Shown: positions 22,001 to 32,875 of the stretch, in pieces
Position numbering within the stretch: the first letter of the stretch is position 1
How the letters are laid out: each line of letters starts with the position of its first letter
Source: Rhynchopus sp. YZ270_cl-10
Lineage: Eukaryota > Euglenozoa > Diplonemea > Diplonemida > Diplonemidae
DNA: 64,000 bases
NCBI GenBank assembly: GCA_964035575.1
Contig: OZ037872.1
Location: 620,001 to 684,000, forward strand
Direction: 5' to 3'
Translations under genes and position numbers: made by a program
Notes under the pieces: generated by a model
Seen by the model: only the letters and a program-made list of their open reading frames with translations
Told to the model about the DNA's origin: nothing
Databases searched by the model: none

Positions 22001-24095
22001 GAGTGGTGTAGGTTCCACCAGGGGAAAAAATTAACTTGAATTACAAAGCCTTCTCTCGTGACACCGTCACCTCCCTATCTCTGTCTATGGGACTTCAGTG
22101 ACCCCCTTTTTTTGCAGTTTTTTTGTGACCAAAACAAACCTTCATCTCCCGGGTCATGGTGTGTGGGTTGCGCTCGTGGAACTCCATGGTGTCGGTGTAG
22201 ATGGCGTGCTTCACGGACTGGATGGTTTCGAGATTTTCATCGGAGAAGTCGAAATGGGGGACAGCCGAGACGTTCTCGTCTTCGGGGTCGTGGAGCTGCT
22301 TGAGGAACGGGTGCCGGAGTGCCTGTTGGTGGGTGTTGTTGATTCAGGTGACCAAAACCGAGAATGAGAAAAACACAAAAAAAATTAAATAGTGTGGATG
22401 AATGGTGCACACCCCTTCAGCCACCCCATAAAATCTATAAGATAAACCTAAGTCCCTCTCTAATCATCAGAACCCTGTGGGATACACCCTGTACATAGTA
22501 CTAGGTATCGCTACGGATGCGAACACGGGTAATAATACAAACCCCTCTGACACATGCACCGACGCTCTGTGGGCTATCTAACCCCCTAGAAATGTTGTAT
22601 GAAGTAGATGCTTAGGGAAAAGCTGTAGGCACACAATCTTTATACACACAGCCTCTCAGAGAAAGAATACTTGACGGATGAGGATACATCTCTAACGGAA
22701 AATGGCGTATGGCTTTCACACTCATTGGGAGACGGTCATCATCCCTTTACAACTTACCTCTCACAGATACAGGGGAAGAAGTGCCCGATGCAGGCGGACA
22801 GTGAGGGGTACGCGCTGTTCATGTTGCTTCTGCAGAATAGGCATCGTAAATTACACACAATGATCGCTTTTGGAGAATGGGCCCAGTTGGAGAAGAATAC
22901 AACCAAACCCATTTCTCCGAATAACAACTCCGGGTCCTCACAGACGCAGCTGATCCGCATTTCCCCCCCTTCCCTAGGCCTTCCACTGGGAACAGGCTTA
23001 CCCCTCACCCCTTTCGCCTACGGCACGCTTCACACAGGAGAATGAAAAACTGACGTCCGCCCTACCCAGCATGCATCCCCACCCATTCCCCATTACCCCT
23101 CTAACCCAAAGGAAACATACTTCTTCTACGGTTATTCTGTTCTCCGGGCAGAACTGAAGCATGCTCGAGAGCAGCGCTATCGCCTCCTGCCCGTACTCCT
23201 CGGAGCTAATGGGGAAGAACTTCGCCCAGTCCACAGGCTTCCGCTCCCCCTTCTTGCAGTCCTTCCCGATGTATCTTTCCTTTACGTAGCGCTGTGCGGC
23301 CTTGGAGCCGGGCGGCATTTCTTCGAGCTTTGGGCTTCCTACGATTTCTATGATTTTGTCGAGCTGGTTGATCCGGTCGACACCTCTGAACAGAGGTTTT
23401 GAGCCCAACATCTCTGCAAGGATGCACCCAATACCCCACATGTCCACAGCCTCTGTGTACTGCTTCGACTCCATCACCAGCTCGGGTGCCCTGTACCATC
23501 GCATTGTGACGTAGTCGGTCATGTACGGGTCGTCGTCTTTGGGCTCCTCACGTGCAAGACCAAAGTCGCAGATTTTGATGTCCAAATCCTGATACGACAC
23601 CAGAACGTTTGCCGGGGTGATATCTCTGTGGATGACTGCCGCCGCCTTCATAGTCAGCAGTGCCTGCAGCATCTGGTACAACATGAACTGCGTCTGCGGC
23701 AGCGAAAGCTTCTGCCCCGACCTGAAAACACTCTTCAGATCGCTCTCCGCAAGCTCCATAATGATCCAAAGCTCCTTGAAATCCTCGGAGTCTGGGGTGA
23801 TCAGGTTGTTAAGCCCGATGATGTTATCGGAGTGGTCGCCAATCACGTTCTTGTGGAAGTGCGATAGCAGCTTGACCTCTCTTAATATCCTCTTTGCGAG
23901 CCGTGTGTCCTGGAAGATCAGTTTGCTAATCTTCTTAATGGCAACCGGTTCATGAGGGGTGACTGAGGTGTCGACACCCTTCAGCACAACCCCATAAGAC
24001 CCTGCCCCAATGATTTTATCGAGGCGGTATCTTGGGTCCAGAACGTGCAGTTCCTTCTGGAGAACCTCCAGGTCAGCTCCCTTACCTGCCGACAT
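19029..24095 (-). CDS. MAP kinase with TDY activation motif, six exons
   Basis: Exons are 23121-24095, 22140-22322, 21788-21868, 21197-21337, 20703-20822 and 19029-19055, giving 508 residues; all five introns are phase 0 with donors GTATG or GTTTG and CAG or TCAG acceptors. The kinase domain fills exon 1 and the start of exon 2: glycine loop GAGSYG (30-35), VAIK lysine 54, helix-C Glu73, HRD 156-158, DFG 177-179, and TDY (193-195) followed by VTMRWYRAPE. It would phosphorylate Ser/Thr-Pro targets after dual phosphorylation of the TDY loop. The unusual point is HRDITPAN, where the catalytic-loop lysine (HRDLKPxN) is Thr160. A C-terminal extension of roughly 150 residues is unlike the known short MAP kinases and has no domain I recognise. 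The start at 24095 is supported by the conserved N-lobe and a pyrimidine tract plus AG four bases upstream. Intron 5 contains a piggyBac-like element. Confidence 0.88.
19069..19115. repeat. Inverted copy of the AGTTGCC...CTCCAC motif repeat, in MAP kinase intron 5
   Basis: GAAAGTGGAGATTGCACTAC, then ACAACCGAGGGAACTACAC, is the reverse complement of the 53758 and 9953 type. It ends 14 bp before the acceptor of the last exon in transcript order. Confidence 0.5.
19473..20655. mobile_element. piggyBac-like non-autonomous element in a MAP kinase intron
   Basis: The ends CCCTTTAGACCCGA and, complemented, TCGGGTCTAAAGGG are directly flanked by TTAA (19469-19472 and 20656-20659). TTAA duplication with CCCT-type ends is the piggyBac signature. 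The 1183-bp interior lacks a transposase. It contains at least three degenerate tandem units (about 20143, 20330, 20518; spacing about 187 bp), each with TTTTGAAAGAT and an AAATCTTT arm that can pair. Confidence 0.85.
21651..21720. repeat. Hairpin-type repeat in MAP kinase intron 3
   Basis: It carries GCCTCTCGGCAACAACGAGA, which folds on itself, then AACCTAAGCCTCTTG, a relative of the CCTCTCGTG-loop hairpins. Confidence 0.4.
22031..22072. repeat. Dispersed ACAAAGCC motif repeat in MAP kinase intron 2
   Basis: CTTGAATTACAAAGCC is followed by TCTCTCGTGACACCGTCACC. Relatives are at 53238, 54705 and 63099. Confidence 0.5.
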
Positions 24096-27000
24096 CTTAC
24101 TGGGTGGATAAGGTGTTGCAGGCCAAAAACAAAAATAGGGTGGAGCAAGGGAAGGGGGGGTTTTGTGTGTGTGTTAAATGTGTAGTGTGAGGACCCTTTG
24201 TTCTCTGTGTTGGGTGGTTTGCTCTGGTTCAGCGTTAACACGAAGGAGAAATTCAACACTCATTACACGAAAAACCCCAGGGGAGAAGTTGGTGAAACGT
24301 ACAACACCTCGACCCGTGCCGTAAGGCGTGGCTCTGCAGCACGGTTCGCACCCAGAACCGCAAAGTGTGATCAAAATGCTTTGTTTTCTATTTCCTCCTT
24401 CATGAGGTGACAAAAGAGAACCTCAAAGTGCAAACGCTGCAAAGCAGAAGAAACGTCGGTGGACACCCCCTCCCTCCTTCCCATAACACTTCACCCCCCC
24501 AACCGTACACAACGTTCGCAACGGATCAAACTTGGTTGAACCTGCTTCTCTCCAAAACAAATCCCCAATCTCTCATCAGATCCCACAAAGGGTGTAGGTT
24601 CGGCTAGACAGCAGGACGGTGGCCATGGAAGTCGGCATCCGATAATGAGTGTGTAACAACTCACCTGCCGAATGAACCTTCCCCCGAAAATGGATGGTGC
24701 TCAAGCGACCCACCCATAGTCACGCTCCGGTATTGAAAATCGAAACCCCATTCGACGTCCCATACATTCTTTTCAGGATGCCACCCCACCCAACTAGTCA
24801 TGAGAAATACACCACTCCAACCACACCCATTTTACCCCTCTTCTCCAAACGCATTTCCCACACGAACTATGCACCTCAACGGTCCCTCCTCCGACTCACA
24901 CACACAAGGCAAATACTCTGCTGATGTTCTGAGAAACCCACCTGTTTCAGACAGACTCATATACCACAACACCCCTTAAGTATTCCTCCCCCAGGAGGGC
25001 CCCCTACAACGAGCTCACCTCACATGACGTTTTCCTGCAAATAAAACGCATATTTTTTTTGTCCTCTGACACCATCCCTCCCATCCCAGGCGCACTCCAC
25101 TCGAGGACGTCTCCTGTCTCATACCCACACTAAGCGCCATTCCTTCCCCACACGGCAAAAACGGCAGCTTCGCTCTCCTCTCCTGCTGCTTCCCCAAAGT
25201 GCATTTTGTTCCTGAATGGAAGCAGAAGGGTGTGCACCACGTTCCCCCCCTACACACAGTTTTCCACTCGACCAGCATTAGAAAACGCAAGTTCGGAACC
25301 CTCTCGAGGCCTCCCCATTCCCATCCCTTCAAAAAGTACTACAAAGACTCATCTCAGAAGAGTTTTGTGTGTGGACCACCCCAGTTGTGCGATAAAAAAA
25401 TTGAAGCTGTTGATGCAGGCACCTCCAACTGACCCACATACGATGCCAGCCCCGGATGCGAGCAAGTACCCTGCAACAACAGAAGGTGTACAATAAAGAA
25501 ACCTAATGGCTTGCCCGTCCTTACAGGCAGTACCCCGTAACCCAAAGGCGTAGCAGAACCGAAGTCCTGGCCTGACCGTTGTTGCTGTTTGATGCTCCGG
25601 GTGCGAGCACCCGTCATAGCATGGGGAAGCCACGTCCCAGCATTGTTATACCCTGCCAGGGTTTAACTTGCATTTAGTAGGGGCAGGGGCGTTTAGCACC
25701 CTGAGGACAAGGGGGAGTCTCGCATACCCAAAAAAGACCCTGAAGGCACAAAAACGCCCGGGGAGTCCCGCATACCCCTCGCTTCCTGTTTGGTAATCTC
25801 TCAGGTCAAGACATCGATTTGAGCGGTCAACACCTTCATAGAGTTTCAGGAGGAGCGGACCCTCAGATACAATTTAAGGTCCATCCTGCAACAGAACCCC
25901 CTCAAAGCAATTACAGTGGTGCCCCAAAAACACGCCTAAAAAACCCCAGCGACGATCCGTGAGTTCCTTTTCACACGTTGCTACTCACCTCAACCGATGA
26001 GCGAGCTCAACGGGATGCAAGCACAACAAACCCTCCCCATCTTCCTCCCCCGCCATGCACTCTCCTCACCTTCCTTCGGCCATCCTGCACACACCCCCGC
26101 CCCCCACAACCCTAGCCTCACGCTACCCTTCTTGATAACCTACCAACACTCCGTCCACCACAAGAGATCTGCACAACCGTCACCTTCGTCTCCGCTTCAT
26201 GGACGCTTCTGCTCTGTTGTGTGTGGGTTGCAACAGGGCAGAAGCAAAAAAAAAGCTTTGGCCCTGATTAACCGGAACCGATAGAGAAACTACGGGCCCA
26301 CACACAACACAGCAAACCCAAGAAGTCGCCTAACCCCTCCCCCTTCCTGACACCCCAACACAACCTCCTCTCAGCAAACCCAAACCCTCCCTTTACCGAG
26401 CTCTAGCGGCGACACCTTCTTCCATCAGGACCTTCTACTGAACCACATGCCCTCCTTCACTTTGCACCGCAACTCTACCTTCAACGAAATACCCCTAACC
26501 TCTCAACCGTCAACTCAACCGCAAAACACAACATCCAGAAAAGAAACCAGAGGTGCACAGTGCCGCCCATCATTGGTATGACCCATAGATTGCGCATTGT
26601 GGACCGTAAACCCGTATATCATGAAAAAGCGAAAAGGCTGTTTCAAGATACAACCATGGGGGTAAAACAGTGCAGTGCTGAACCGAATGGACGACAAAAA
26701 CCCCCCTTATTTTTTGGCAAAAAAAAAGGGAGATCATACACCGTTCTCGGAGTAGCTGGCTGTATTGTTTACCCACACCCACACCCCCCCACTCTAACTC
26801 ACCCACTCCCCACATCTAAAATGGCACCCTGCAATGATCCACATCTCACCTAGCTTATAAAGGAAGGGAGGAAACAGGAAAAACGCAGGGGCCCAGAAAC
26901 GAATCACACCCGAAAATAAAACTGGGGAAAGGACGAAAGGGTCTCCCAAAATGGGAGCGCACAGACGTTCTTCGTACCAACAAAGAAAACAATCAAAAAC

Positions 27001-28492
27001 CTGAATTGCAAACACATTGTTTACAAAAAGGTCGATTTTTTTTTTTGTGGCACCTCAGTTTTTCAGGCAGCTAGCTTAAGCAGTTGCAGAAGGCTTCTGA
27101 TGCTGGAACACTCAACACACCACACCCCCCCTGAGCGATGTCATCCCCCTCCCACACTGCTTTACAAAACAGTCATCTCTACTACCCCTTTTACCTTTCC
27201 TCCCGCTACTGCTTTTTTTCTGCATTCTTGTAGAGCTATCGAAGACGAAACCTCTCAAACAAAGAAGCAGAACACATAAGACGACTGCACTGTGAATCGT
27301 AAACCTCTACTAGACAACTCCCCCCTCCTCACCCACACCCCAATCGGTCGGAACTCACCTCACAGCCTCACAGCTTTTCAACTAACCCTCTAGAATCACA
27401 TCCACCTTTGGAACTACTCAAAGAACTCCACTTCTGCATCGCAACGGAGGAACATCGTCAACCTCAGCACTCTCTGGATACCACACCTGGTCATTCTCCC
27501 CCCAAAAAAAAGGTAGGATGGACTTAAGACTCTCCCGTTTAGTCCCCCATCACTCAGCTAATGATCCTTTGCCTCACTCCCTCTTCTGTTCGGAGAACCC
27601 TTGTCACCCCCTGCCCCCCCACCCCGTTATTATGGTTTAATGCCTCTCGATCTTCGCGCAATGATGTAACTCCTAAACTCTCACCTCCACCCTCACCCTC
27701 ACCTCCGAATCTCACAGAACAAAAGCAATGAATGTGCACCACCATTTGGCAAGGTCTCATTCCCCCACCCCCCCTTTTTGCTCCTCGTATATAATGTTCT
27801 CTCGGGCTCCTTCTGCAGTCGTTGTCTCAAAACGGCGCTACTCTACTCCATCTTTCCTTCTCCTTCCTCATTGAGCCTTCCAACCCAACCCAATAGCATG
27901 ATGAACTCTATGAAGGTCTACCTGAGGGTGAAATGTGGACGGCTTCTCCTTACAGTGTAAGATCGAATTGGTTTTGAGTACTAACCCGAAGTGAAACACT
28001 TGTGAAAGAAAGCCTGCGGTGGGGGTGGAAACTGAAATAGTAAAAAGCAAAGGGGGGAGAGAGAGGAGGGGACGTTATTACTATTTTGAGAAGGAAAAAA
28101 ATGCGTTCAGGCTCGTTTGCATACCCTCCAGACTCTGGAGGCAAACCCTTTGTTCTGTCTACTAGGTTAGCGAGAAACAACAAAAAAAGGGCGGGACACA
28201 GAGAAAAGAAGACAAACCCTCACCCCTCTCTCTCTCTCCCTCCCTTTCTGCAACGGCGCGCAGTTCTTTTAATTTTTTTTGACCTCAAATATTCTGATTT
28301 TCTTTCGTTCCTCCACCCCCTACAAACCGTCTAAAGACAGTCCAATTCCCGGATTTCCCGAATTGCTGTGAGCGCTCAAAGATAGCTTAGTTTGTCCATA
28401 AAAAAATTGAAGTTGACAGTGTAAACGCCTCTAGGACGCAGGCACTGACACTCCGTGGGAGGAAAAAAAAACCCCCCCCTCCCTCCGATGAC
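24096..28492. other. Long gap without a recognised gene
   Basis: The 4.4-kb plus strand is rich in C and A, with many CCCC runs. One 170-bp repeat (24247-24414) lies close to the MAP kinase start. Around 25620-25800 two similar phrases (GGGAGTCTCGCATACCC and GGGAGTCCCGCATACCC) occur. Several minus-strand GGTGAG sequences look like splice donors, but I could not chain them into exons of a known protein. An RNA gene or a gene with many short exons cannot be excluded. Confidence 0.4.
24247..24414. repeat. 170-bp dispersed repeat, copy 1
   Basis: It matches 53064-53222 with scattered differences, sharing AACACTCATxACACGA, ACACCTCGACC, GAACCGCAAA and TTCATGAGGTGACAAAA. It lies about 150 bp upstream of the MAP kinase start. 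Confidence 0.7.
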
Positions 28493-30201
28493 CTATTCTG
28501 TGGTCCGACCTGCATCATCAGTAGGGTCCCTTTTGCGTTTCCTATCAATCGGAGCGGCAAGACGGAAGGATACACACATCATCTCCTTCTTTGGCGCAAC
28601 GTTGCGGACGTGGTGGGAAGTCATATCATGGACTTGCGAGGCAACGCTACCGAGGTGGTGTCGTGCCATGTTTTTCGAGTCTTCCACGAAGTTCCCGTCT
28701 GGTGCGCTGGAAAAGCAGTAGACGTGCACCCGGACCCTGTGTGCTGCGTACTTCGCATCCCATTTGTCGAATGCGTCCAGAAACTCGACAGCAGTTGCAG
28801 GAAGGTTCATCACAAAGTGAACATCATCGCCAGCCTCGTCGGTCAAAAGCTCGTCCCGCATTTTGTGCACAAAGGCACGCCCATCCATGCAATAGCTCTG
28901 CATCGTGTCCGCCACACCGTTGATCACAGCGTTTCTCTGCATCGCCGCATAGGAAGCAGGGTTAAGATCATTGCAGTGCACAGTCTTGACACCCTTCTTT
29001 GCAGCAGGCACTGCAAACGGCCCGACACCACCCATCACGTCGCAGAGGGTGTGGTTGTTCTGTACAACCCCAACCAGGCGGGTGTGTTCTGTTTGGAGTC
29101 TGCTGTTCCAGTAGACTTTGTCGTATTCAAACTCAAAGGTGCAGCCATGCTGTTTGACGGTTGCGTTAAAGTCGGATTTTCCTGCAAGAAGTTCGAATTG
29201 GAATTCTCTGTAGACTGAACCAATTGTACCAAGTTTGTTTACAACGGTTTTGATACCAGGGTTCTTATCGAGCAGAACCTTTCCAATGAGGAAACGGTAG
29301 CGGTGTTGCTCATCCTTCAGGTTAAGATGCGCAATATGCCCTACCGCCTCAAAGCTGCTGGGCACCGTCATCCCTTCAGGCAGAAGCTCTGTCAGAATCT
29401 CATTCGCTGTGTAATTCGCACAGGTCAGCTTTACATCCACCACCACACGCTCCCCTTCTACCTCTTTCAACGCCTCCTTCGCCTCATCACTGTCACTCAC
29501 AAGCCAGATCTTGTAGCTCGCAGCATCGCAATCAACAACAGGCCTCACCCCCTTCCTTCCATAACGGTAATCCTACATAGAATTGTGCATGGAGAGTGGA
29601 AGGCAGTGGAGCAGGGTAGGGGGGTGAGAAGATGGCAAGGGAACGTACCTTGTACTTTCTGGTCAGCGCCTGCAGGCCCGATTTGTCAACCTTAATGCCG
29701 TTCACCTTCTCAGTGCGGTCAAAGTGGGAGCTGTAAGAAAACAGATGTGTCGTTTCACAACGAAAAAGAAGAGTCGCTCAGAAAAGCAAATTGCTATGAT
29801 GAATGTGTCTCCCGTCTTCCGTGTACATCTCAAGGAAAGTGATGTGCTGAGAGCAACACGAGAGACCAGATTGAGGCTCCCTTTTTGGATTTGGTGTACG
29901 CTGGGTATGCACGCTAATATCAGAAAAATAAAATTTACAAAAAAAAAAAAAAAAAAATACGGAAATAATGGAGTAATTAAAGCCGTCCAGACTTTTCAAA
30001 GAAAATTAGCTGGGTTGGCCTGTTTACAGAGAAGTCAAAGCACAGCAATGCACCCTGCGCGTTCGAAGTTTTGTACTTCGTCTTATCTGTATGTATTTAT
30101 GAGGTACCGGCTAACCCGACTAATCACACCACATGTACAAGAGAGGAAACATACGCGTATTCTGCTGACACAGCATCGTCCGTTGGTGAAGGGCCGTCCA
30201 T
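28493..30201 (-). CDS. TRM5: tRNA (guanine37-N1)-methyltransferase, three exons
   Basis: Exons are 30155-30201, 29649-29730 and 28493-29572, giving 402 residues. Intron 1 is 424 bp, phase 2, donor GTATGT; intron 2 is 76 bp, phase 0, donor GTACGT. The enzyme transfers methyl from S-adenosylmethionine to N1 of G37 next to the tRNA anticodon. Visible family features are the N-terminal SHFDRTEKVNG, VGHIAHLNL (Trm5 D2 domain), the SAM site DVMGGVGPFAVPAAKKG, the acidic strand NDLNPASYAAMQRN and the motif MNLPATAVEFLD with its NLP core. Length and domain order match Trm5/TYW2-type proteins; the NLP form favours Trm5. The first 15 codons are in a tiny first exon whose phase fits exactly. The extreme C-terminus is basic and may act in nuclear or mitochondrial targeting, which is uncertain. 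Confidence 0.88.
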
Positions 30202-31127
30202 CACAAATAAACTGACGTTGTGTATGCCTGTGTCAAACCCAACCCTTTTCTCCTGGAAAATGTGTATGCGTATGTGTAGAGGTTCAAAAGGTCAGAAGTG
30301 AAATAGGGAAGGGGGTACGTTGGTGCAGGGTGTGCTACGGAAGGGGGGGAGTTTAGGGGGTACCTAAGGGGGTGAAATGGCCAAAAAATCGAACTTTTTC
30401 GCCTGGGGGCCAAAAAAGGCACCAAACCAGAAAATGTGTCCATTGGGACCCCAAAAATCGAATTCCGCCCGGTTTTGGGCACTTTTGACCACTTCTGAGC
30501 GACTTTTTTGCATTTTTTAAAAAGTGATCACCAACTTGTACCTGCCCACCCCCCCGTAGATAGAGCAACTCACACATTCATCACGTCTCAGTGTGAGCCA
30601 GGGGCTGCCACCAAAATATAAATTTTTTAAAAACTTGAAATATAGTGAAGTTGGTTATGCAAAACAAAACCTTTAAACCCCCGATATTAAAAGCACTTCA
30701 CAGGTGCTACAACGACTTAATATATTACATCCTGCCTTTTTATGCGGTAAAAAAGGATACCGCAACGGCTGAATCGTGCATTTTAAGTCAGTTAGAAAAA
30801 TAAAATAATAAAACCAAAAACCAAAAACAAAAGAAAGATCAATTGAAACGTGCTAAAACGCATCTCAGTCAAAAAAGAAAAGAAAATGGTTATTCGAAGT
30901 GCACTGTGTAAACAGTGCACATAGGATGTTACTTAGCATAAAACCGAGGCAAAGCAGAAGAAAACCCACCATCTTGGCAATGGTCCACTCTTAGAAGCTA
31001 CCAGACACATCATCTCTAATTGATATCCATTCGGAGCCTTGCGATTTAATTCTCAGCGGCACATGCTGGGGGTATACTTCGCATATTTTTTATTTTTTTG
31101 CGCAAAACAATACAGGAAGATTCCCCT
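30202..31127. other. Intergenic, no gene seen
   Basis: AT-rich sequence between the start of the Trm5 gene and the stop of the amidoligase-like gene. An 8-bp inverted repeat flanks AAACAG near 30900-30920 (GTGCACTGTGTAAACAGTGCAC). I see no gene. Confidence 0.45.
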
Positions 31128-32132
31128 TTATCGCTGTAGATGCATACACACTTCACGGGTATGCCACACAAAACCGTCTGGAGGGGAGCTCGGGAGCGAC
31201 AGTATTTTTGCTTCATAGTACGTCTTGATGGCTTCCTTATTGATAAAGTCCCAGATGCTTTCTGGGAGCACTGAGAGGAGGCTACCTTTACCTTCCCCTT
31301 CTTTGCTTAAACGTCCATATTCACATGATCGAGAGACGAAAAGGTCGAGGAAGGTTACCCACATGAGAACCTCATTGGGGTCGGTTGTGGCGTGGTGGTG
31401 ACGGAATTCAAATCGTTTTCGTGCGTCCCCGGGGGGCTTTGTACAGTGTATGAGGTTCAGTTTGTGATAGCGAGCGCTACGTGGTTGAGTGTACACAGGT
31501 GGGGTGGCAGCAGAAAGCAACCCCTCCACCCCGCAGGAAACATCTATCTCCTCCAGAAGCGCGACGCACTCTGCCACACTCTTATCCACCCCAAGCTGTA
31601 ACCTCGCAGACTCCGCAACAGAGCGTGCATGACGGCAACGGTCTCCGCGTCTCTCGCTTTTGATCAACGCATCCATCTGCTCTTCATAAAACAAAAAGCA
31701 ACAGACCACCTCCCGAATCCTCTCATTGCTGAAATCTCTACAGTCAATATGGGCATGCAAACCTGCCCTAAAATCGTCTGTTTGCCCGCATTTACTCAAA
31801 TCTTTCAAAAAATTGATAAAATCCGGCAGATCCGAAGACGAGAGCACAGGAGATACAATCTCCACCCCCACCATCCTCCCAGAATACTCAACCAACGACG
31901 TGTCCTCTGTAATAATCCAGGTGTCGTACTCTTCTTCGTCGGGGCTGATATGCCGTTTCACCTTGCCACCATGCGCATTAATAAGTGGCAGCAACTGCTT
32001 CGCTCCCATCGCAAAAGGGTCTGTCAAACAGGATATACAAGCATCCTTTGCAGTGCTTGAAACGGATAAGATGCATTCCAATTCCACACCAAACTTCTGC
32101 GTCAACTCTATCTCAGACTCTAAAGCTTGCAT
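31128..32132 (-). CDS. Putative amidoligase-type enzyme
   Basis: A single exon of 334 residues. The sequence has the pattern of the Amidoligase_2 group of the ATP-grasp-like/COOH-NH2 ligase fold: FGVELE near the N-terminus (residues 14-19), then WIITEDTSL, GVEIVSPVLSSSDLPDFINF, and GLHAHID, followed by an alpha-helical region with FEFRHHHATTDP. Family members are predicted to form amide bonds, often on proteins or peptides, with an ATP-binding glutamine-synthetase-like core; a substrate cannot be inferred. The acidic residues in VELE, VEIVSP and the His in LHAHID are the expected metal or nucleotide ligands. The ATG at 32132 is chosen because the upstream codons to 32195 spell a low-complexity Phe/Ser leader and a CACAG acceptor-like site lies 12 bases before the ATG. 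Confidence 0.65.
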   Translation of the reverse strand: MQALESEIELTQKFGVELECILSVSSTAKDACISCLTDPFAMGAKQLLPLINAHGGKVKRHISPDEEEYDTWIITEDTSLVEYSGRMVGVEIVSPVLSSSDLPDFINFLKDLSKCGQTDDFRAGLHAHIDCRDFSNERIREVVCCFLFYEEQMDALIKSERRGDRCRHARSVAESARLQLGVDKSVAECVALLEEIDVSCGVEGLLSAATPPVYTQPRSARYHKLNLIHCTKPPGDARKRFEFRHHHATTDPNEVLMWVTFLDLFVSRSCEYGRLSKEGEGKGSLLSVLPESIWDFINKEAIKTYYEAKILSLPSSPPDGFVWHTREVCMHLQR

Positions 32133-32370
32133 GAAAAGAAAGAACTGTGATGTGGTTAGAAATGCTGGGGAGAAAGGAGGCAAAGAAGAAAACAAAAATT
32201 GTGTCTTTTTTTTGTATCAAAACGCCCCAAAGAGAGTTCTTGAACTCAAATGCCTTGAATGGGGAGAGGATACTTTGAAAATTTGTAAATTTGTAAAAGC
32301 TGTAAAAGCTGTAAGTGAAGAGAGAAAGAAAACGCGGAGGAGGAGAAGAGCCTCCACAAAAGAAAGAGAA

Positions 32371-32414
32371 ATTTATAAAAGATGGCCCGAAGCCTCTCGT
32401 GAGTCATCTTATCA
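32371..32414. repeat. Hairpin repeat with CCTCTCGTG loop
   Basis: TTTATAAAAGATGGCCCGA, AGCCTCTCGTG, then AGTCATCTTATCA. The arms pair around the loop. It lies between the amidoligase-like and 909-residue genes. Confidence 0.55.
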
Positions 32415-32592
32415 GAGAGGGAGAACGAAAAGAAACCCAGAAAAAAAAAAAATGAATGGTGTTGTTTCAAAAAAGCAACATAATTGTTGGCTTTCTAAAA
32501 AATAGCGAGACGTTCCCAAATGGAGAGAAATATTGCCTCAGAAAAAGAGGGAATATGCGAGAAATCTAAAAAAGAAAAAGAAAAAAAGAAAA

Positions 32593-32645
32593 ATTATAAG
32601 ATGAACCTAAGCCTCTCGGCCTCTCGTGCTGAGGTCATCTTGAAA
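32593..32645. repeat. Hairpin repeat with doubled GCCTCTCG loop
   Basis: TTATAAGATGAACCTAA, then GCCTCTCG twice, then TGCTGAGGTCATCTTGAAA. It is the second copy in the same 743-bp intergenic gap and lies about 230 bp past the stop of the 909-residue gene. Confidence 0.6.
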
Positions 32646-32875
32646 AAAATAAGAACTTAAATCGTTTGAAAACACTATGGAGAAAATCCGTCGTGAAACC
32701 AAAAATAAAAATAAAAAAAAGAAACGGAACCAAGGACAACATGAGATTTGGTGCGGATATTTCAACTAAAAAAATCGGATATACTTTTTCCACTCGCGCA
32801 CTAACCAAGACATCGAGACAAAAAACCCCCCGCTTTTTTGAAAAAGAATTTTTGCTTTACAACCTCCAAGCTCCA

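Noticed and set aside
24420-27700. Several minus-strand GGTGAGT donor-like sites
   Set aside because: The confirmed introns use GTATGT-type donors; stretches before these sites do not chain into a recognisable protein.
27898-27959. A 20-codon ATG-start stretch (MMNSMKVYLRVKCGRLLL...) with a following GTAAGA donor and TACTAAC branch-like site
   Set aside because: I could not find a second exon that continues a ubiquitin-like or other fold, and the branch-like site is too close to the only nearby acceptor.
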